In this document: piece by piece, positions 9,100 to 17,686 of the stretch | Layout of the letters: each line of letters opens with the position of its first letter | Numbering within the stretch: position 1 is the stretch's first letter | Source of the DNA: Schlesneria sp. | GTDB lineage: Bacteria > Planctomycetota > Planctomycetia > Planctomycetales > Planctomycetaceae | Reading direction: 5' to 3' | Length of the DNA stretch: 64,000 bases | NCBI GenBank assembly: GCA_028291515.1 | Contig: JAQGHU010000094.1 | Location: 1 to 64,000 of the forward strand | The notes under the pieces: model-generated | The model's database searches: none | Seen by the model: the letters and a program-made list of their open reading frames with translations, nothing else | What the model was told of the DNA's origin: nothing | Translations under genes and position numbers: made by a program

Positions 9100-9954
9100 T
9101 TACTCACTTCCCACTTCACATGTTCGAAACCGCAACTCGACACCTTCAGGAGCCATCTTCAATCCGGAAGCCAATTCATAAAACAGCTTCAATCCGTTTC
9201 GTTCGGCGGATCCCAAGTGATATTGCAGGTTCTCGGAAAGGTAACTGATGGTGGTCGGTAGCGACAGTCCCAGCAGCGGTGCCTCGCGGCGAGCAATCCC
9301 TTCCAATCGCTCAATCCCGAGATCGCGTGAGCGGCCCAGAGCCTCTTCCACGTCGGCCAGCCGATGGTCTTCTGCCGAATCGGGCAAACGATCGCTCGCG
9401 ACCCACATCGCAAACACGAAGGGCAATCCTGTCCATTCGAACCATTCTTCCCCCAGATCCCATGTTTCCGGAAACACCTCGGCCGGGGGCAGGATCGCTC
9501 GATCGCCGATCAGCAGGACCGCATCGGCATCGCTGTCTTGAGTGCGATAATCCAAGGGCAATGGCTGTAACTTCGGGAAAACGCCATGGCGTTCGGCCAG
9601 CATGATTCGAGCGAGTGTCGCACTCGTACGCGATCCTTCGTCCAAAGCGAGCGATCGAATCTGGCCCCAGGGAACTCGGCTGTAAAGTTTGACGCTCAGT
9701 ACGGGACCATGCGCCGCCACGCACGCATCAGAGATCACTTCGTAGTTCTGACCTCGAAAGTATTCGATGCTGGGGATCAGAGCGACATCCAGTCGACCTT
9801 GAGTCAGGTCGTCGGCCAGTCGGCTGGGGTAATCCAATCGCAGATCAGCAACAGGGGCCAGCAGTTCCGGCAAGCCTTCGATCAGCGGTTTCGAATTCAA
9901 ATAGTTGACGGCACCGATTTTCAATCGGGTCGCAGAGTTGGTTTTCAGAGCCAT
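9100..9954 (-). CDS. mqnA: Chorismate dehydratase (MqnA)
   Basis: MqnA dehydrates chorismate to 3-enolpyruvyl benzoate, the first committed futalosine-pathway substrate. The N-terminal KIGAVNYLNSKPLIEGL and the internal DVALIPSIEYF and GDRAIL motifs are characteristic of this periplasmic-binding-protein-like enzyme. The frame extends to 10035, but the ATG at 9954 (MALKTNSATRLKIGAV) is the natural start; the extra upstream codons have no family counterpart. It is followed on the same strand by mqnC and is divergent from the homoserine dehydrogenase gene. Confidence 0.9.
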   Translation of the reverse strand: MALKTNSATRLKIGAVNYLNSKPLIEGLPELLAPVADLRLDYPSRLADDLTQGRLDVALIPSIEYFRGQNYEVISDACVAAHGPVLSVKLYSRVPWGQIRSLALDEGSRTSATLARIMLAERHGVFPKLQPLPLDYRTQDSDADAVLLIGDRAILPPAEVFPETWDLGEEWFEWTGLPFVFAMWVASDRLPDSAEDHRLADVEEALGRSRDLGIERLEGIARREAPLLGLSLPTTISYLSENLQYHLGSAERNGLKLFYELASGLKMAPEGVELRFRTCEVGSE

Positions 9955-10145
9955 GATTTCGTATCCATCAAACCCCGGTCGGCTTTCGCGGGGGCCGGTC
10001 TCCTGATCGCGCCGAACAGAGAACAGAGTTGGCATTCCTCAAAGTCGCGATTAGGATGCGTCCACTTTCAGCGGCCCGCAAGGAAGGGACCGCAAGTTCG
10101 TCTCGGCATTAACTGATGGATGCGTTCTGCCGAAAGGATTTTTCA

Positions 10146-11459
10146 GTGGCCCTGCCTCCGCTTCAGATTGCAATTGTCGGTTTGGGTAATGTCGGAACCG
10201 GCGTCGCCAAAATCCTGACGGAACATCCGGAACGAATTCGCCAACGCTCTGGGCGTTCGGTCGAAATTCGTCGAGCCGTCGTGCGCGACCTCTCCAAGCC
10301 CCGCGATGTGAAGCTGAACCCCGGCGTCCTGACGAATGACCTCGAATCAGTCATTCATGATCCGAACGTGCAGGTCGCCGTCGAATTGATGGGGGGAATT
10401 CACCCCGCTCGCGAAGTGATGCTCGCCTTACTGGCCGCTGGCAAGGACGTTGTCACCGCCAACAAAGCGCTGCTGTGCGAGCACGGCGACGAAATCTTTG
10501 AATGCGCCAAGAAATACGGCCGCACGGTCTGCTTCGAAGCGGCTGTCGCCGGTGGGATCCCGATCATCGCTGCCGTCGGTCAGTCGATGGCCGGTAATCA
10601 GATCCTGGGGATCCAGGCGATTCTGAACGGCACGACCAACTACATCCTGTCCGAGATGCTGTTGCGGGGGCAGTCGTACGAAGAGGCGCTGGGCCAGGCT
10701 CAAGAATTGGGCTACGCTGAAGCCGATCCGACGCTCGACGTGAACGGCACCGACGCCGCTCAAAAACTGGGGATCCTGGCGCAGTTGTCGTTCGGCTGCA
10801 AAGTCACGGCCGCTGATTTCCATGTGTCGGGTATCGACAAACTGGAACGGACCGACATCCAGTACGCGAAGGAACTGGGTTACACGATCAAGCTGCTGGC
10901 GCGAGTCCACCTGGTCGACGGGCGACTCGAGATGAGCGTTCGTCCCACCTTGATTCGTGTCGATCGGCCTTTGGCGCAGATTCACGGTCCGTTCAACGCG
11001 ATCCTGCTCGACGGTGATGTCGTCGGGCCCGTCTCGTACTCGGGTCGTGGCGCGGGTCAGCTTCCGACAGCGTCTGCCGTGGCTGCCGATATCATCGACT
11101 TGGCCATCGGCCGAGCTCAATTGACGTTCGCGTGTTTGGATCTCTGGCGCGAAAAGTCACCGTTCGAACTGGTGCCGCTTCACGAAACAGCCAGTCGCTA
11201 CTTCCTGCGGTTGACAGTCGAAGATCGTCCCAACGTGTTGGCCGAAGTGACCGGCGTCCTGGGCCGACACGGCATCAGCCTGGCGACGCTGATTCAGCCG
11301 GAAGCCCCGGAAGTGGATGACACATCAGCGGTCCAACGAGTGCCACTGATTATCATGACGCATCGGACGACTGCCGGCAGCCTGGCCGCGGCCGAACGGG
11401 AACTGGATCAACTGGCAGCGGTGCATTCGCCAAGAATGGTCCTGGCCGTCGCAGACTGA
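10146..11459 (+). CDS. hom: Homoserine dehydrogenase
   Basis: It reduces aspartate semialdehyde to homoserine in threonine/methionine synthesis. The N-terminal dinucleotide-binding motif is GLGNVGTG. Downstream are VTANKALL, AAVAGGIPII, GTTNYILSEM and the EADPTLDVNGTDAAQK block that lines the active site. The last 80 or so residues (FLRLTVEDRPNVLAEVTGVL) form an ACT domain, implying feedback control, commonly by threonine in this family. An ATG lies at 10116, but the GTG at 10146 (VALPPLQIAIVG) places the start next to the Rossmann fold; either is possible. Confidence 0.95.
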   Translation: MALPPLQIAIVGLGNVGTGVAKILTEHPERIRQRSGRSVEIRRAVVRDLSKPRDVKLNPGVLTNDLESVIHDPNVQVAVELMGGIHPAREVMLALLAAGKDVVTANKALLCEHGDEIFECAKKYGRTVCFEAAVAGGIPIIAAVGQSMAGNQILGIQAILNGTTNYILSEMLLRGQSYEEALGQAQELGYAEADPTLDVNGTDAAQKLGILAQLSFGCKVTAADFHVSGIDKLERTDIQYAKELGYTIKLLARVHLVDGRLEMSVRPTLIRVDRPLAQIHGPFNAILLDGDVVGPVSYSGRGAGQLPTASAVAADIIDLAIGRAQLTFACLDLWREKSPFELVPLHETASRYFLRLTVEDRPNVLAEVTGVLGRHGISLATLIQPEAPEVDDTSAVQRVPLIIMTHRTTAGSLAAAERELDQLAAVHSPRMVLAVAD

Positions 11460-11484
11460 TCTTGTCAGGTGCGTGCAGTCTTCG

Positions 11485-11510
11485 GGTACTGACCAGCATT
11501 TGTGTTGATG
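11485..11510. repeat. Left boundary repeat of FFHGW cassette 1
   Basis: Starts GGTACTGACCAGC and continues to TGTGTTGATG. It is nearly identical to 40175-40200 and to the reverse complement of 41407-41432. Its inverted partner for this cassette is at 12691-12707. The repeats mark both edges of two gene cassettes that each contain an FFHGW-family gene. Confidence 0.8.
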
Positions 11511-11514
11511 AATC

Positions 11515-12000
11515 TCAACCCCGCTTCCGTGGCTTCCAGAGAATCAGGTAGGCGGAGAGAGCGGTCAGGAACAGAACAGGGCACCAGTAGGGGGTCTGCC
11601 AAATTTCATGTCGGCGAATGTAGTTGCCGTTGGGAGGTGTCCCGATAGTTTCCGAGGACACAGCGCCGAAATTGAATCGATCCCAATGCCAACGCCAATG
11701 AACATCATTGTCATTCCCATTGAAGATATCGTAATTTCTGCGAGCGTTGTCGGTGAGTGGAGAAGGAACCCATCTTGGTTGCAATGACCAGCCCGGTGGC
11801 ATGACATCCGAGAACGGCGTCACACTTAGCCAAGAACAGAACCCGTCCATCGAAAGGATTGCGTGACCTGATTGCTGGTGGGAGAAAATGACTCTGTCAA
11901 CGACAAATAAGCTTCGCATCCACACCACGAATATCACGCAGGCCATCACCAGCGTGACAACACCCGCCTTTCGCCGCCAGCCGTGGAAGAACTCACGCAT
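11515..12000 (-). CDS. FFHGWRRKAG-family small membrane protein, paralogue 1
   Basis: The N-terminus is MREFFHGWRRKAGVVTLVMA followed by more hydrophobic residues, giving one membrane anchor right after a basic patch. A variable domain of roughly 100 residues follows, and the protein ends with a second hydrophobic stretch and a basic tail (LTALSAYLILWKPRKRG). Two paralogues are present in this window (13351-13875 and 40695-41132) with the same ends and divergent middles. The ATG at 12000 overlaps the stop of the upstream gene by eight bases, indicating translational coupling. Function unknown; the shape, with a conserved N-anchor and a conserved second helix, suggests an integral membrane protein with an exposed variable loop. 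Confidence 0.75.
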   Translation of the reverse strand: MREFFHGWRRKAGVVTLVMACVIFVVWMRSLFVVDRVIFSHQQSGHAILSMDGFCSWLSVTPFSDVMPPGWSLQPRWVPSPLTDNARRNYDIFNGNDNDVHWRWHWDRFNFGAVSSETIGTPPNGNYIRRHEIWQTPYWCPVLFLTALSAYLILWKPRKRG

Positions 12001-12244
12001 TGGTAATCCACAACGCGGCCAAGACACAGTAAACGCCGTACCACGCGACCAGGGCACACGACCCGATGCCGACTGAGACGAGGCCGCTGCCCACCCGTTC
12101 AAACCAGCCGTTCGACTTGGTCGTTGCCAAAGCTATCCCGCGCCGCAAGACGGGGACCGTCCACACAATGCACAGCATCGTGCAAGCGAAGGCCACCAAT
12201 GCCATCAGCGCCGCGGTCGTGTACAGGGTGCCAGGGGATAACAT
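11993..12244 (-). CDS. Small two-helix membrane protein
   Basis: 83 residues with two strong hydrophobic segments (TTAALMALVAFACTMLCIV near 9-27 and VSVGIGSCALVAWYGVYCVL further on) joined by a short polar loop. A GGAGG ribosome site lies seven bases before the ATG. Its last codons overlap the start of the FFHGW-family gene, so the two are almost surely co-translated. Family not recognised; it belongs to the cassette bounded at 11485 and 12707. Confidence 0.65.
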   Translation of the reverse strand: MLSPGTLYTTAALMALVAFACTMLCIVWTVPVLRRGIALATTKSNGWFERVGSGLVSVGIGSCALVAWYGVYCVLAALWITNA

Positions 12245-12545
12245 GTCAAACCTCCAAGACTCTCATCAGTTCTATAGCTTGCAGTCCGCCAAAAAATTAA
12301 CGCAAAGGACGGCGAACGGATCACCGGCGAGCCTCCAGAAAATCGCGATCCGACACCTCCGTGGGAGTTTCGGAAGCAGGCGAAGGCGAAGTGACACGCC
12401 CGCCGCGAAGTTGGTTCGATGTGCCTGATGATATCATGCTTCGCAGTGTCATGAATCGAAGGAAGTGAGATTGGAATCGAATCCGACAAGCCCCGGCGAT
12501 ACGCTGGGGCTTGTTTCGTTCAATATTTCTGCCAAGGGGCGAGTC

Positions 12546-12677
12546 ATGCAGATCGTCTACTGGTTTGTTCTGCCAGTTTGCGTATTCGCCATTGGTGCGG
12601 GATGCAGCATCTTCGCTGTGCGGAATCGCCGCAATCCAGACAAGTCCACCGATACCCGACAAGACCTCCCTCAGTGA
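12546..12677 (+). CDS. Possible 43-residue single-pass membrane peptide
   Basis: The frame starts MQIVYWFVLPVCVFAIGAGC and ends with a charged tail (RNRRNPDKSTDTRQDLPQ). An AAGGGGCGAG sequence lies upstream of the ATG. The N-out hydrophobic segment and polar tail resemble a real small membrane peptide, but the gene is short and has no homologue that I recognise. It lies within the first FFHGW cassette on the opposite strand. Confidence 0.35.
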   Translation: MQIVYWFVLPVCVFAIGAGCSIFAVRNRRNPDKSTDTRQDLPQ

Positions 12678-12690
12678 ACCCCATCCCACA

Positions 12691-12707
12691 ATTAGCTGGT
12701 CAGTACC
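12691..12707. repeat. Right boundary repeat of FFHGW cassette 1
   Basis: ATTAGCTGGTCAGTACC is the reverse complement of the GGTACTGACCAGC end at 11485. It is preceded by CCATCC, as at the second cassette (41384-41405). Confidence 0.75.
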
Positions 12708-12780
12708 GGTCTGCGGATCGCACCAACTGTTGTTAATAGGATGGTGTGTTCCGAAGACTCCACACACCCTACTTGGCGTT

Positions 12781-13218
12781 TCACCGCTTTGCTTTCAGTC
12801 TCTCCAGAGCAATCTCGGCCTCGAGGCGGCTTGCTTTCGCTTTCAGAACCGTCACTTCTGTCCCTCGAGCACCTTCCTTTCTCACTTTAGCCATCTCTTC
12901 GAACTGCTGCATGGCTACGATGTAGTTTTCGTAAAACTTGATTCGCTGTGCATCAGTATCGGCTTCCTCAATTTGTGCTCGAAGAAACTGCAGTCGGGCT
13001 TCGCAAGCCTCCTCGATCGATACCCGCCCTTGCTTGGCGAGCAAGCCGGCGCCCTCGGCCAGCGCCGACAGCACCTCAAGTCGCTCTTTCTGCAACTCCT
13101 TGATCTTCTTGGCGGATTCTTCCTGCTGGTTTTTCACCGCGCCTCCCTCCTGCGAACTGGCAGCGGAAACCATGAGAGCGGTCGCTAACACCATCACGAT
13201 CAACGCAGTCGTTTTCAT
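12781..13218 (-). CDS. Secreted coiled-coil protein
   Basis: A signal peptide (MKTTALIVMVLATALMVSAA then SSQEGG) is followed by an almost entirely helical, Glu/Lys/Ala-rich body with heptad-like spacing, including KIKELQKERLEVL and RLEAEIALERLKAKR. It is likely an exported coiled-coil protein, probably periplasmic. The ATG at 13218 has a GGAGA ribosome site eight bases upstream; the longer frame to 13311 adds a segment without a signal-peptide pattern. There is no catalytic motif. The neighbouring gene, on the same strand, encodes an FFHGW-family protein. Confidence 0.7.
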   Translation of the reverse strand: MKTTALIVMVLATALMVSAASSQEGGAVKNQQEESAKKIKELQKERLEVLSALAEGAGLLAKQGRVSIEEACEARLQFLRAQIEEADTDAQRIKFYENYIVAMQQFEEMAKVRKEGARGTEVTVLKAKASRLEAEIALERLKAKR

Positions 13219-13350
13219 AGTCGATCTCCAAGGATAGTTGAATGTCAGGGCGATCAAGAGAATGTAGTTCTTCAGCACGCTTCGCCATTCTGGCGTCATG
13301 GATTCCTCCATTCGCGTACTCGGTACTGTTCTATTAAATTGGACATTGCC

Positions 13351-13875
13351 TCACGCCCGCTTCCGTGGCTTCCAGAGGATCAGGCAGGCGGAGAGAAGGG
13401 TCAGGGGCAGGATGAGCGACCAGTTGGGGAAGGCGTGCGTCGAGTATCGAACGTCTTCAAACTTGAAGTGGTCTGCGGTCAAATATTTGTTGTCTGGAAA
13501 GCCAAGCAGCGGATCACCGCACATAAACGAAATTTTCTCGGGATTAACAAACGGCGCTTCTTGTGCTGGTTCCGAGGCTGACTCACTTTGCCACTCTGGA
13601 AATTGCGAAGAAACACGAAAGCTAATATGCGTTGGGAGACCCAATATTTTAGCGTCTTCGGCGGAAAGAACGATATCATCCCATACGCGGACCTCCCAAG
13701 AGAACCAGGAGATGACACCGCGTTCCGAGTGAATCAGATATTTCCAACCGTTAACCGTCCAGATGATCTTGTCATCGAGAACGCGACTTCTGACGGATAG
13801 TCCCATTAGCGCCAACGCCATCACGAGCGTGACTACTCCCGCCTTCCTTCGCCAGCCGTGGAAGAAGATACGCAT
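13351..13875 (-). CDS. FFHGWRRKAG-family small membrane protein, paralogue 2
   Basis: It starts MRIFFHGWRRKAGVVTLVMA and ends LTLLSACLILWKPRKRA, the same two conserved ends as 11515-12000 and 40695-41132, with an unrelated central region of about 120 residues. The ATG at 13875 is the first codon before the conserved block. It is adjacent to a larger secreted protein gene (13888-14709) upstream on the same strand, 12 bases apart. Unlike the other two copies I do not find the GGTACTGACCAGC boundary repeats at its edges. Function unknown. Confidence 0.75.
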   Translation of the reverse strand: MRIFFHGWRRKAGVVTLVMALALMGLSVRSRVLDDKIIWTVNGWKYLIHSERGVISWFSWEVRVWDDIVLSAEDAKILGLPTHISFRVSSQFPEWQSESASEPAQEAPFVNPEKISFMCGDPLLGFPDNKYLTADHFKFEDVRYSTHAFPNWSLILPLTLLSACLILWKPRKRA

Positions 13876-13887
13876 CGCACGCCGAAC

Positions 13888-14709
13888 CTAACGAGATTTC
13901 AGACCTTCGATCCGAATCCACCACTCGGGGTACTCGCCACCTTCAAGTAGCGTCGGATCAATCGTCAGTGTTTTGCCTTTTGGGTCGACAATTGCCGGAG
14001 CAGTCGACGAGATTGTTCCGTCCGTGGTGATGATAAATCGCCGCGAGGTCTGCATCTCTTGAATCAATACCCACAGGAACGGAAATACGACGCGAGCATG
14101 GTTCCATCCATCGACTAAGTCGACGATGCTCGGTGAGCTGGCCTTCACGGCTAACTCTATCAGAAACTGCTCGACGTCCGCTTCCATTTGCTGCAGCATG
14201 GATTGGATCACCATTCCAACGACGATGTCGCCAATCACGCTGCCGGTCGAGTCACCTGTGCGACGTTTGGCTTTGACGCCGTTCAGTTCAAGAACCTTCT
14301 TGTTCCAAGAGAATGTGCAGTCCGGCAAACGCGTTTCAACTTGCAGCAAGTGGACGAGCAATCCCATATCTTTGCTTTTCTTCCCAGTCACTTTCACCTT
14401 CCATCGACGAGCCCAAGGTTTGTCACGATGTGGCCCAGTGAGAAGTCTTTGGGATCGATCGAGATTCTTCGGCCACTGTTTGTCAGCGAATTCGTTTGCG
14501 AGCGCCATTTCATCGTCAGTATCGAGATATTCGAAATGAAACGTGGCTTCCTGTTGGACGGTCCACGCGCCATCTTTCGCAATGTGAATTCTCGTTTCAC
14601 ACGTCTCCAGGATTGGCTCATTCTTGAAGAGCGGTTCCTCGGCCGAAGGGACAGGGACTTGAATGGCCACGATCACAGTCAATGCACACACGCAAAGCAA
14701 CGCGCACAT
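13888..14709 (-). CDS. Secreted hypothetical protein
   Basis: A hydrophobic N-terminus (MCALLCVCALTVIVAIQVPV then PSAEE) looks like a signal peptide. The body contains a beta-rich N-terminal half (ETRIHIAKDGAWTVQQEATF), a helical Met/Gln-rich middle (GMVIQSMLQQMEADVEQFL), and a C-terminal region with TTDGTISSTAPAIVDPKG. No enzyme motif was recognised. An AGGAG site precedes the ATG at 14709. It lies 12 bases upstream of an FFHGW-family gene on the same strand and is probably co-transcribed with it. Confidence 0.65.
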   Translation of the reverse strand: MCALLCVCALTVIVAIQVPVPSAEEPLFKNEPILETCETRIHIAKDGAWTVQQEATFHFEYLDTDDEMALANEFADKQWPKNLDRSQRLLTGPHRDKPWARRWKVKVTGKKSKDMGLLVHLLQVETRLPDCTFSWNKKVLELNGVKAKRRTGDSTGSVIGDIVVGMVIQSMLQQMEADVEQFLIELAVKASSPSIVDLVDGWNHARVVFPFLWVLIQEMQTSRRFIITTDGTISSTAPAIVDPKGKTLTIDPTLLEGGEYPEWWIRIEGLKSR

Positions 14710-14792
14710 TTGGAACTCCTTTAAGCCTTATTCGCCCTATTTCTCGGGTTCTGAAGGGACCGTGCCTCACTTTTGCGAACTAGTAGTTATTG

Positions 14793-17243
14793 CTACCGCA
14801 CAAACTGAAATTCGGGCTGCATGATAATCGCCCAGAGCAGATCCTGGACACGCTGCTCATCAGGCTTGTCTCCCAGCAGATCGTGTACAACAGTCAGTTC
14901 TTCGGGCGCTGGGTTTCTGGAATACGCGGTTCGGAACAGCCAGACGCCGAGCGGTTCGGTGACAGTTGCTGGACGTGACAACAGCGTCTGAGCTCCCTTC
15001 GCCAGATCATCTGCCAGCGTTTGTCCATTAGCCAGATCAATCGCTTCCAAGGTTGTCAGGTCACTCGGTCGCATGCTGACAATCTGGTCGCGGTTGGGAC
15101 GTCCGAGCGACCGCATTAGGGCATCACTCTTTACGAGCGAAGCTCGCACCATTCGCACCGAACCTCCAGCCGCTTGCGTCAGGATCGCCAGCATTTCGGG
15201 GTTTACTCGACCGGACCACACGCCGGGATTCTCGACGATCGCGGCCGCTTTCCAGTCGGTCGGCGCCTTCTTGAATTTGCCGTTGCCCTCTGGCACGGAG
15301 GCTGTCCATTCCCATTCCGCGTTGGTGATGATCGACTGCTCAGTTTTGTCCGGCATTCGCAGCACCGCTTCAAAGACCAGAGCCGCCGGGTTCGGAGATT
15401 CGCCCCCGTTCTTGGCGACGATCAGGATCTCATTGGCCCCCGCCTTGAGCGCCCCTTCAAACTGAACCGTCTCGACCGTTTCCCAGTTGCCATCCGCCTG
15501 CAGTTTGCGGCCGTTCACGTACAGCGTGTACTCGTTGTCACAGGTGATCACGCCGATCGCCTGTAGTGGGGCGGCGGGCAATTTGACGATTCGCCGAAAG
15601 GTGGCTGTTTCACCTGCGGCTGCTGAGGCCGACGCGTTACTGTTCGACCAGATCCATTGCGACTTCAAAGCGACCTCGGGCCGAGTCGCGCCGTCGGCCT
15701 GTTTCGCTGGCTTTAATCGCACGACCTGGGCATCCACTTTCGTCGGTGCGGCCCCTGTGATCTGCCAGATCGAGTCTAGAAACTGCTCAGCCGTCATTCG
15801 CCTCGCAATCGGCCCACGAAACACAAACGTGGCCGCATCGGGCAAGGTATCCAGCGATCGCGTTTGAGCCTGATAGGCATCTGACGTGCAAATCAGAGCC
15901 ATCGTCTGCTTTAGGTCGTAGCCGTTCTCGACGAGGTTCGCGGCGAGGTAGTCCAGCAGGTCGGCGCTCCACGGTTCGGTATGCATCGCATCGACGGGAT
16001 GCACAATCCCGCGACCCATCAAGCGATGCCAGATTCGGTTCACAATCGTTCTGGTAAAGCGTCCATTTTCAGGGTGCGTCATCAAGGCCGCCAACTGCTT
16101 CAATCGTTCTGGCTGAGTCGCGTTAGCGTCAATCTGACCCAGTTCCGGGAAGATCCACGCCGCCTTCGCTTTGCGGTCAATTGGCTTATCGCAGCGGTGA
16201 ATCTCCAGCGGTTGCGAAGCATAGATCGCGGCCAGTCCATAGGCTTCATCCAGTTTCCAGCGATCAATGAAGCTGTCGTGACACGACGCGCACTTCATGT
16301 TGATGCCGAGAAACGACTGCGAGACGCTCTGCGCGAACTGAACTTCCACTGTCTGGCTCGAATTCACATCTCCACGCCACCGAATCCCCTGGATGTAGCC
16401 TTCGGACTCGGCCGCTGGTGCGATCAACTCACGAACGAATTGGTCGTACGGTTTGTTCTCGACCAGCGACCGATACAACCACGTTGTAATCTGCTTGCGT
16501 CCGCCCGTGATAAACCCGGTGCCGGTGTAATCATTTCGCAGCAGATCATTCCAGAACGTCAGCCAGTGCTCGGTATAGGCCACGTCATCATTCAGCAGGC
16601 CGTGAACCAGGTCCGACCGCTTCTGGGGATTCTGGTTCGCGTCAAACTCGGCCAATTTCTCGGAGGAGGGGAGCAGTCCGATTAGATCGAGCGACACGCG
16701 CCGCAAGAACACGGGATCAGAGACCAGTTGCGGGCGTTCGATGTGGTGACCTGCCAGATACGCATCGATAATTCGATCGACTGGGTTCTGGCGTCCGTTG
16801 ATCGCCGGTGGCAATTCGACGCGACGCGGCTTGAGCGGCGGCTCATAAGCGGTCGCCTTAAACGCAAAACCGTCTTCCCACTTTATCCCCGCATCGATCC
16901 AGGCGGATAGCAACGCGATCTGTTCCGCGGGAACACGATTCCCTTCGGGCGGCATCTGGACCGTCGCGTCGTTGGACTTCAATCGCTGGATCAGATCACT
17001 TTTCTCAGCCTTGCCCGGAACAACCGCCTTGCCGACTTCGCCTCCAGCCAGCAGCAGCTCGCGAGTGTTCATCGAGAACCCGCCTTGCTTCTTGTCGCCG
17101 GTATGACATTGACCGCAATGTTTTTTCACAATCGGCACAATATCGTGAGCGAAATCGATCTCCGCCCCGTGTGAAACGTTCGGCGCTGCAGACAATATGA
17201 GCGTTGCGATCGTGAGCAGAGTGGAGGCATTGGATCGTGTCAT
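14793..17243 (-). CDS. PSD1/DUF1549/DUF1553 cytochrome-type secreted protein with inserted sugar-binding-like domain
   Basis: A signal peptide (LLTIATLILSAAPNVSHGA) is followed by a planctomycete cytochrome C (PSD1) domain with a haem motif CGQCH and a distal Met region (VQMPPEGNR). DUF1549 comes next (NPVDRIIDAYLAG, MKCASCHDSFID with a second CxxCH), then DUF1553 (NGRFTRTIVNRIWHRLMGRG). Between the two parts of DUF1553 is an insertion of about 140 residues around 530-670 (SQWIWSNSN ... YTLYVNGRKL ... ANEILIVAKNGG) resembling the galactose-binding-like fold of glycosidase accessory domains. Such proteins normally sit next to a DUF1501 gene and are thought to act in envelope polysaccharide metabolism; no DUF1501 partner is present here. 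The ATG at 17243 is preferred over 17282. Confidence 0.85.
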   Translation of the reverse strand: MTRSNASTLLTIATLILSAAPNVSHGAEIDFAHDIVPIVKKHCGQCHTGDKKQGGFSMNTRELLLAGGEVGKAVVPGKAEKSDLIQRLKSNDATVQMPPEGNRVPAEQIALLSAWIDAGIKWEDGFAFKATAYEPPLKPRRVELPPAINGRQNPVDRIIDAYLAGHHIERPQLVSDPVFLRRVSLDLIGLLPSSEKLAEFDANQNPQKRSDLVHGLLNDDVAYTEHWLTFWNDLLRNDYTGTGFITGGRKQITTWLYRSLVENKPYDQFVRELIAPAAESEGYIQGIRWRGDVNSSQTVEVQFAQSVSQSFLGINMKCASCHDSFIDRWKLDEAYGLAAIYASQPLEIHRCDKPIDRKAKAAWIFPELGQIDANATQPERLKQLAALMTHPENGRFTRTIVNRIWHRLMGRGIVHPVDAMHTEPWSADLLDYLAANLVENGYDLKQTMALICTSDAYQAQTRSLDTLPDAATFVFRGPIARRMTAEQFLDSIWQITGAAPTKVDAQVVRLKPAKQADGATRPEVALKSQWIWSNSNASASAAAGETATFRRIVKLPAAPLQAIGVITCDNEYTLYVNGRKLQADGNWETVETVQFEGALKAGANEILIVAKNGGESPNPAALVFEAVLRMPDKTEQSIITNAEWEWTASVPEGNGKFKKAPTDWKAAAIVENPGVWSGRVNPEMLAILTQAAGGSVRMVRASLVKSDALMRSLGRPNRDQIVSMRPSDLTTLEAIDLANGQTLADDLAKGAQTLLSRPATVTEPLGVWLFRTAYSRNPAPEELTVVHDLLGDKPDEQRVQDLLWAIIMQPEFQFVR

Positions 17244-17318
17244 CGTGGATTCACCATGTTGCCAAGTCATGAAAGATGCCAAACGTGAAATTTAGCGGTT
17301 TCGCATCGCGGCTGATTC

Positions 17319-17428
17319 AACGCAAAGTCGCCAAGGCGCGGAGACGCAAAGGAAGAATCTGATATACCTGACTCACCTGAACTCTCTTGTTTTCCATTGC
17401 GTCTCTGCGCCTTTGCGACTTTGCGTTA
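17319..17428. repeat. Inverted repeat of the CGCAAAG...GGAGACGCAAAG type
   Basis: Arms 17319-17349 and 17397-17428 (ends AACGCAAAG / CTTTGCGTT) pair across a 48-base loop between two divergent genes. A sequence of the same style but different detail occurs at 30341-30450. These are widespread intergenic palindromes in many bacterial genomes. Confidence 0.75.
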
Positions 17429-17686
17429 AGAACACTCCGCCTGTCACGAGGCGGCGTGGATATGACTTTGACAGAGGACGCCGCCGTCCTTGTGCATGGC
17501 CATTTAGCCCAATCGTCCTGATCAGATCATCGCCGATTTCTCTCATGATCATCAATCTCGTGCGAATGTGAAGCCTGCGACGGTAAGTTGTTCTTCGCGG
17601 GTGATGGCTGTTCGACGCAAGGCCCGTTAGAATCTGCCCCTTGTTTGCGGGCAGTTGTATTTAGACCGGTCGAGGTTCAAGACAGC

